Shown here piece after piece: positions 36,894 through 42,198 of a stretch of 42,198 bases of DNA. Under the pieces are notes generated by a model. That model worked only from the letters and a program-made list of their open reading frames with translations, did no database searches and had not been told where the DNA came from. The translations under genes were made by a program, and so were the position numbers. Source of the stretch: Bacteroidales bacterium (GTDB lineage Bacteria > Bacteroidota > Bacteroidia > Bacteroidales > F082); assembly GCA_028277395.1 (NCBI GenBank), contig JANQGJ010000083.1:1-42198 (forward strand), given 5' to 3'. Position 1 is the stretch's first letter. Each line of letters opens with the position of its first letter.

Positions 36894-39728
36894 ATGATGC
36901 AGTCAACAGGTTTATCCTTATGTAAAACAATTAGTTATATTATTTTCTTCTTTCTTTTAGCTTTATCAAACCACCCAATCTCAGCTACAAATCAATCTGA
37001 AATAAATGATAGTTTATTAAGTGTAATAAATAACTCACCTATCGACTCAGTAAAAATAAATACCATAATCAGACTGGTTGAGAACATGGAAGAGAATTCG
37101 TTAGATGAAATTAATAGCAAGTCGGTTGACGACTTACTGCGAACTGCAAACGAGCTTGTGATTGACTCAATATCCATAAGCAACCTGACCTATAAGGTTG
37201 ATATGCTGGGAGTAAAGCTTAGAAACGGTGGAAACTATGCTGCAGCACTTAAATTACATAACTGGGCAGAAGATATTGCCGGCAGAATTAATAATAAACA
37301 CTTGCATTCGATCATATATAATAACAAAGGTGTTGTTTACCGTCGTCTTGATGATTATCAAACTGCTATTTCAAATCATATAAAAGCATTACAGCTATCG
37401 GAAGAAACCAAAAACCTGAAAAGTCAGGCAATTGCAATTAATAGTATTGGAAATATACATATGATGATTGGAAATTTGGATGAAGCTTTGAGTAATTTCA
37501 ATAATAGCCTGATATTGGAACAAAAACTAAATGATAAACTAGGTATTGCCATAAACCTTAATAACATTGGAAATGTTTATGCACAAAAACAGGATATGAA
37601 AAAAGCTCTGGAATATTATACTCTTTCCCTTAATGTAAATAAAGAAATAAATTCATTAAAAGGAATAGCTATATGTTATACAGATATAGGCAGGGTTTAT
37701 GAGTCGTTAAACCAACCGGAAAAAGCAATGACAAATTATCTTGATGCACTGGATATTAACCTCAGAATTGATGATAAACACAGTCTGGCTTACTCCTACT
37801 TGCAGGCAGGTGAATTATATACAGACCAGGAGGAATATGATAAAGCGTTAAACTATCTTGTTCCTGGTTTGGAGCTGGCAGTTAAAATTGGTGCAAAATC
37901 ATTTATAATGAATGGTTATGCTGCACTTTACAGGATAAACAGAGCAAAAAAAGATTATGAAAAAGCTTTCAAATACCTGGAGCTGTCTCATGCATACAAT
38001 GATTCCATAAACAATATAAATGTAAGAAAAGACATTGCACGGTTACAAATAAAATACGAAAGTGAACGAAAAGAAAACAAGATCGCATTACTGGAAAGAA
38101 ATGCCGCAATTGATCAATTGAATATTAAACGTCAGAAAAATATATCCTTGTTTACTTTGTTGGGATTTATAACAGCACTGGGCTTTGTCATTTTTCTCTC
38201 TTATTATCTTTATAATAAGAATAAAACCAATAAATTATTATTGGAACGTAACCGAATTATTGAAAAGACAAAAGCTGAACTTGATAGTTATTCAAAACAA
38301 TTATTAAAAGCAAAACAGGAAGCAGAACATAATAGTAAGGCAAAAGGAGAATTTTTGGCTAATATGAGTCATGAAATCAGAACTCCCTTAAACTCAGTAC
38401 TGGGATTTGCTGAACTATTAAGTAAATCTGTAACTCTCCCAGAACAACTAGATCATCTCAAAGTCATAAAGTCAAGTGGCAGAACATTGTTAACACTGAT
38501 CAACGACATTCTGGATTTAAGCAAAATTGAAGCTGGAAAGTTTACAATTGACTATGAAGACATTAACCCGGAAGTATTGCTTGAGGATATAATCCAGATT
38601 TTTTCACACAAATCTCTGGAGAAAAACCTGTTACTTGTAAATAATATTTCACCTGATCTTCCAAAGTCCATACACTTCAGTGAATTAAGATTAAGACAAA
38701 TACTGTTTAATCTTATAGGAAATGCAATAAAATTCACTCACAGTGGTAGTATTGTAGTTGAAGCATATTCCGAAGAAGCTGATGAAGATCATATTAACCT
38801 GTTCATTACGATATCTGATACAGGAATTGGAATAAAAGAAGACGAATTGAAGAGGATATTCGAACCTTTTAATCAGTCAGATAATAATAAGAATAAACAG
38901 GGAACAGGTTTGGGATTAACTATTACTAAAAGACTTATTGAAATTATGAATGGAACAATTGATGTTATAAGTCAGGAAGGAATAGGGACAAAGTTTAACA
39001 TTAAATTCCCAAATGTAAGAGTTGTTAAAGAGTTATTAAATCCTGAAACAAATAAAATAAATAGCATCATAAAGGATGAATTCCTAAATGCTCTGATCAT
39101 ATCAAAAGAACAGATAGTTACGGAAAGTGGAAGATTTAAAGCACTAAAAGATATAAAAAAAGAGATCGTATCAGATGTAAAATATGCGAAACTAAAAATA
39201 TCAAACAAGAATGTAATAATACTTGTAGGCTTATCAGAAGTTGAGTCAATTGCAGCGCTGGGAACCTTAAAACAGAATAATAATACAGACAGGATAGTTT
39301 ATATCGTCCTCACCGACAAAAAAACTGATAATATGATTAGTACCGGTGAAGTTCTGTGGCTCCCCGATGATATTTCTGAAAATGATATGACCAGAACTTT
39401 AAATAGTGTTTTTTCCAGGATCATTACGAATGAAAAATCAGATATCTACTTTAATTATTTTTCCGGTAAATTAATAAATGAAGATTTTTCTAATGATATT
39501 GTTAATATCTATAACCAGCACTTTATACCGGCAATTAATACAAAAGTATCGGGTTCAATTAGTAAATTTGTAAAAGAGCTAATGAAAACTGCTCATCATC
39601 ATAATTATACAGGGCTTATAAATTATTGTGAAGACCTTGATGCTAAATTAAGTAGTTTTGATATTGATGAAATAGATAATCTACTGATTCTTTTCAAAAC
39701 AAATGTGGAGCCGATCTTATCAGATTAA
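36894..39728 (+). CDS. TPR-containing membrane sensor histidine kinase with degenerate receiver-like tail
   Basis: A 944-residue kinase from ATG 36894, chosen because it starts a signal/anchor (ISYIIFFFLLALSNH); TTG 36807 and ATG 36846 are in-frame alternatives. A periplasmic TPR array covers about residues 80-390 (for example GNLDEALSNFNNSLILEQKL). A transmembrane helix lies at about 417-440, then a coiled-coil linker. The HisKA domain has phospho-His493 in NMSHEIRTPLNSVLGF, and the ATPase has an N box LRQILFNLIGNAIKF with G boxes DTGIGIKEDEL and GTGLGLTITKRL. The last 240 residues resemble a receiver domain without its aspartates, followed by an HPt-like helical bundle. A possible promoter (TTG 36832-36834, TACTTTAG 36857-36864) supports the later start. 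A related kinase follows after eight bases. Confidence 0.85.
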   Translation: MMQSTGLSLCKTISYIIFFFLLALSNHPISATNQSEINDSLLSVINNSPIDSVKINTIIRLVENMEENSLDEINSKSVDDLLRTANELVIDSISISNLTYKVDMLGVKLRNGGNYAAALKLHNWAEDIAGRINNKHLHSIIYNNKGVVYRRLDDYQTAISNHIKALQLSEETKNLKSQAIAINSIGNIHMMIGNLDEALSNFNNSLILEQKLNDKLGIAINLNNIGNVYAQKQDMKKALEYYTLSLNVNKEINSLKGIAICYTDIGRVYESLNQPEKAMTNYLDALDINLRIDDKHSLAYSYLQAGELYTDQEEYDKALNYLVPGLELAVKIGAKSFIMNGYAALYRINRAKKDYEKAFKYLELSHAYNDSINNINVRKDIARLQIKYESERKENKIALLERNAAIDQLNIKRQKNISLFTLLGFITALGFVIFLSYYLYNKNKTNKLLLERNRIIEKTKAELDSYSKQLLKAKQEAEHNSKAKGEFLANMSHEIRTPLNSVLGFAELLSKSVTLPEQLDHLKVIKSSGRTLLTLINDILDLSKIEAGKFTIDYEDINPEVLLEDIIQIFSHKSLEKNLLLVNNISPDLPKSIHFSELRLRQILFNLIGNAIKFTHSGSIVVEAYSEEADEDHINLFITISDTGIGIKEDELKRIFEPFNQSDNNKNKQGTGLGLTITKRLIEIMNGTIDVISQEGIGTKFNIKFPNVRVVKELLNPETNKINSIIKDEFLNALIISKEQIVTESGRFKALKDIKKEIVSDVKYAKLKISNKNVIILVGLSEVESIAALGTLKQNNNTDRIVYIVLTDKKTDNMISTGEVLWLPDDISENDMTRTLNSVFSRIITNEKSDIYFNYFSGKLINEDFSNDIVNIYNQHFIPAINTKVSGSISKFVKELMKTAHHHNYTGLINYCEDLDAKLSSFDIDEIDNLLILFKTNVEPILSD

Positions 39729-39736
39729 TTAACGCA

Positions 39737-42198
39737 ATGAACAAACAGATTTATATTAGAATAAGTAATTTCAATAAAAAATTGATAAGGTTACGGTTTT
39801 TAATTATAGCTCTGTTGCTTTCCAATTTTATTAGAGCCAATATCAGCTCAGATAATGCTGATATTTATCTGTCGGACACTTCTGCAACAGAAAGTAATTT
39901 AACAAAGTTTGCAAAACATCCCGGGATAAACATTAATGATATATTGGAAGGATCTGACAATTTCAGAACAGACATCTATCTGCTTTCCGCCATTGAATCG
40001 GCAAAACTATCAAATGATAGTGCTGAAATCTCAAGACTTTATATCGAACTTGCAAATAGTAAACATATCCAATGTAACTATAATGAAGCCAATAAAGCAT
40101 ATCAAAATGCCAAAAGAATAATATTTGCATCCAAAAACCTGAAAGAACAAGCAAATATTAGTTATTTGATAGCCGGAAATTATTTTGACTGGAGTAAATA
40201 CGATAAATCAGAAGAGTACTTTGAAATTGCCATGGAGCTTTTTCAGGATCTGCAAAATAAAAAAGGCATTGCCAGAACACATATTGGACTGTCTTCTATA
40301 GCTTTAAACCTGGGAGATTATGAGTTGGCCATTGGACATATGCAAAGTGCCAGAGACATTTATATCGAAATTGATAATTCAAGCAGTATTGTTGAAACTA
40401 CCATAGGTATAGGTGAAATACTTGAAAGCTGGGGAAAATACAACAGGGCCCTGGCATATTATAAACTAGCATATGGAGAATTCACACCTGAAAACAACAA
40501 TACACTTGAGGTAGAACTTCTTATGCACCTGGGAGACGTACACCTTAAAAAGAAATTAACCAATAAAGCTCTGGAGTATTATCACAAAGCTCTTGACATT
40601 AAGAATGTTATGAACAATAAGAGTTTACTGTCTGTTTGTTATAGTAATATTGGTCAGGCATATTTTGAGAAACAACAAAATGATACCGCTCTTTACTACC
40701 TTGAAAAGGCGCTATTGATAATGAATGAAGTTGATGATAAAAAACAATATGCTAATTCCTTACGTTTAATTGGAGAAATTCACCTGGAAACAGGAAAAAT
40801 AGAACTTGCAAAATCATATTTACTCCAAAGTCTGGAGTTATCGCAGAATCTTGACCTGAAAGAAATAGAGATGGAAGTATTAATCCTGTTGGCGGAATTA
40901 TACGAACAACAATCTGATTTCACTGAATCATATAAATACCTCAAAAGGTATCTGGTAATTAAAGATATTGTATTTGATCTGAAAAGTCAGGAGATGATAA
41001 ATGATTTTGCAGTGAAATACGAAGCAGCAAGAATCGAAAAAGAAAATGAAATCCTGAAACAAAAAGGAGCACTTAATGCTCTTAAACTTGAACGTAGTGA
41101 AGATACGAGGCTGTTTGCTATGATTTTCCTTGTTTTCATTTTTATAATTTTTATGGTAATCATTTTCTTTATCAATGCCAAATCTAAAGAACGAAAAAAG
41201 AACTATTCCGTTCTGGCAAAGAAAAACAAAGAGATTACCAGTCAAAAAGAGAAACTCTCTGAACTTAACAAGGAGTTGATATATAGCAGAGAACAATACA
41301 GGAGCATCGTGGAAAATGCTACAATCGGAATGTATCAGACCCATAAAAACGGCAAAATACTATTCGCAAACATAGGGTTAATACATATGCTCGGATACAG
41401 AAGTTTTGAGGAACTAAAAACCCTTAATCTAAATGATAATAAAAACAGGCATAAGTTTATTAAAACTCTTGAAAAGCACGAGAAAATAAGTGGTAGGGAG
41501 GATATTTGGTACCGACAGGACGGGTCAAAAATGTTTGTAAATGAAAGTGCATGGGTTGTAAAAGATGAGCTGGGAAACATACTCCATTATGAAGGTATTG
41601 TTGAAGATATTTCGAAAAGAAAAGAAGCCGAAGTAGCTCTAACTGAATCAAGAAGAAAGCTGGTAAACATAAATGAGAAACTCCAGGAAAAAAATAAAGA
41701 GTTTGAAATCGCAAGAAATGAAGCAATTGCTGCGAACAAAATAAAAAGTCAGTTCATTGCCAATGTAAGCCACGAAATAAGGACTCCAATGAATTCAATT
41801 ATTGGATTCACCGAGCTTCTATCAAAACTCCTTGAAGACAAAAAACATCTGTCATATATAAGTGCTATAAAATCAAGTAGTAAAAGTTTGCTTACCTTGA
41901 TCAATGATGTATTGGATCTGTCGAAGATCCAGGCAGGTGAAATAGATATTATTTATGAACCCGTAAATTTCAGAAATTTAATTAATGATATTGAGCAATT
42001 GTTTAAACTTAGGTTTGAGGAAAAAAAGCTCAATTTCCATTATTCAATTGACAAAAAGATAAAAAAGCCTGTCCTGCTTGATAAAGTCAGAATGAGGCAG
42101 ATACTATTGAATCTGATAGGTAACGCAATTAATTTTACCCGGGATGGAGACATTTACCTTACTGTAACAGGTGAGCTGGTTAACAATGAAAAAATAAA
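39737..42198 (+). CDS. TPR-PAS sensor histidine kinase, cut by the window edge
   Basis: An open frame from ATG 39737 runs to the end of the window (about 820 codons) without a stop, so the gene is partial at its 3' end. A signal/anchor (RLRFLIIALLLSNFIRA) is followed by a TPR array to about residue 430 (for example NKALEYYHKALDIKNVM and FEKQQNDTALYYLEKALLIM). A transmembrane helix lies at about 457-480 (LFAMIFLVFIFIIFMVIIFF). A PAS domain begins near 520 (YRSIVENATIGMYQTHKNGK) and ends GIVEDISKRKEAE. HisKA carries phospho-His679 in NVSHEIRTPMNSIIGF, and the start of the ATPase N box is RMRQILLNLIGNAINF. It is a paralogue of the gene before it with an added PAS domain. Whether a receiver follows is not visible. 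Confidence 0.9.
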   Translation, partial: MNKQIYIRISNFNKKLIRLRFLIIALLLSNFIRANISSDNADIYLSDTSATESNLTKFAKHPGININDILEGSDNFRTDIYLLSAIESAKLSNDSAEISRLYIELANSKHIQCNYNEANKAYQNAKRIIFASKNLKEQANISYLIAGNYFDWSKYDKSEEYFEIAMELFQDLQNKKGIARTHIGLSSIALNLGDYELAIGHMQSARDIYIEIDNSSSIVETTIGIGEILESWGKYNRALAYYKLAYGEFTPENNNTLEVELLMHLGDVHLKKKLTNKALEYYHKALDIKNVMNNKSLLSVCYSNIGQAYFEKQQNDTALYYLEKALLIMNEVDDKKQYANSLRLIGEIHLETGKIELAKSYLLQSLELSQNLDLKEIEMEVLILLAELYEQQSDFTESYKYLKRYLVIKDIVFDLKSQEMINDFAVKYEAARIEKENEILKQKGALNALKLERSEDTRLFAMIFLVFIFIIFMVIIFFINAKSKERKKNYSVLAKKNKEITSQKEKLSELNKELIYSREQYRSIVENATIGMYQTHKNGKILFANIGLIHMLGYRSFEELKTLNLNDNKNRHKFIKTLEKHEKISGREDIWYRQDGSKMFVNESAWVVKDELGNILHYEGIVEDISKRKEAEVALTESRRKLVNINEKLQEKNKEFEIARNEAIAANKIKSQFIANVSHEIRTPMNSIIGFTELLSKLLEDKKHLSYISAIKSSSKSLLTLINDVLDLSKIQAGEIDIIYEPVNFRNLINDIEQLFKLRFEEKKLNFHYSIDKKIKKPVLLDKVRMRQILLNLIGNAINFTRDGDIYLTVTGELVNNEKI

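Noticed and set aside
1..42198. Search by eye for CRISPR arrays, insertion sequences, integrases, phage genes and toxin-antitoxin pairs.
   Set aside because: No regularly spaced repeats, transposase motifs or terminal repeats with target duplications were seen, and base composition looks even.

Overview
The window is about 42 kb of low-GC chromosomal DNA from a member of the Bacteroidota. The evidence is a type IX secretion/gliding gene set (porU, porV, porP, gldJ), a SusC-style TonB receptor with an N-terminal carboxypeptidase-like domain, a TamL-type lipoprotein Omp85, TPR-linked histidine kinases, and promoters resembling the Bacteroidota -7 box (TAnnTTTG). It looks like a free-living Bacteroidales/Marinilabiliales-type organism, but that placement is inference. 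There is no phage, transposon, CRISPR array or other obvious mobile DNA, and coding density is high.

Layout. Positions 1-351 hold a tRNA-Val on the minus strand with its own promoter and terminator. 352-4747 (plus) carries tamL, a small RecD/Pif1-like helicase and a secreted protein of unknown function. 4754-14251 (minus) is a secretion operon: porU, a second complete porU paralogue, porV, and ispF coupled to porV by a TAATG stop/start overlap. Divergent from it, 14452-19408 (plus) carries porP, gldJ, murF and anmK, tying the secretion/gliding lipoprotein to peptidoglycan synthesis and recycling. 19584-23597 (plus) is a TonB-dependent receptor followed by a beta-propeller phytase lipoprotein, separated by a strong terminator. 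gap (minus) lies convergent to the phytase.

24896-36747 (plus) is a central-carbon block: a 1372-residue PPDK-like dikinase that lacks the PEP/pyruvate barrel and has a large N-terminal extension of unknown function; an NADP-type isocitrate dehydrogenase and citrate synthase, both of the type shared with eukaryotes; a YjbQ-family protein; and a single polypeptide joining a GT3 glycogen synthase to a GT35 alpha-glucan phosphorylase. The window ends with two adjacent, related TPR-transmembrane-histidine kinase genes. The second runs off the right edge and is read here directly from the sequence.

How the genes fit together. PorU and PorV form the outer-membrane maturation end of type IX secretion, PorP and GldJ belong to the same machinery, and the two porU copies suggest a divided or specialised sortase step. 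The receptor-phytase pair suggests capture of organic phosphate. The dikinase, TCA enzymes, GAPDH and glycogen enzyme suggest a carbon-storage/central-metabolism neighbourhood. The most promising less-described items are the tandem porU genes, the barrel-less dikinase, the degenerate receiver/HPt-like tail of the first kinase, and the terminator placed six bases before the murF start.
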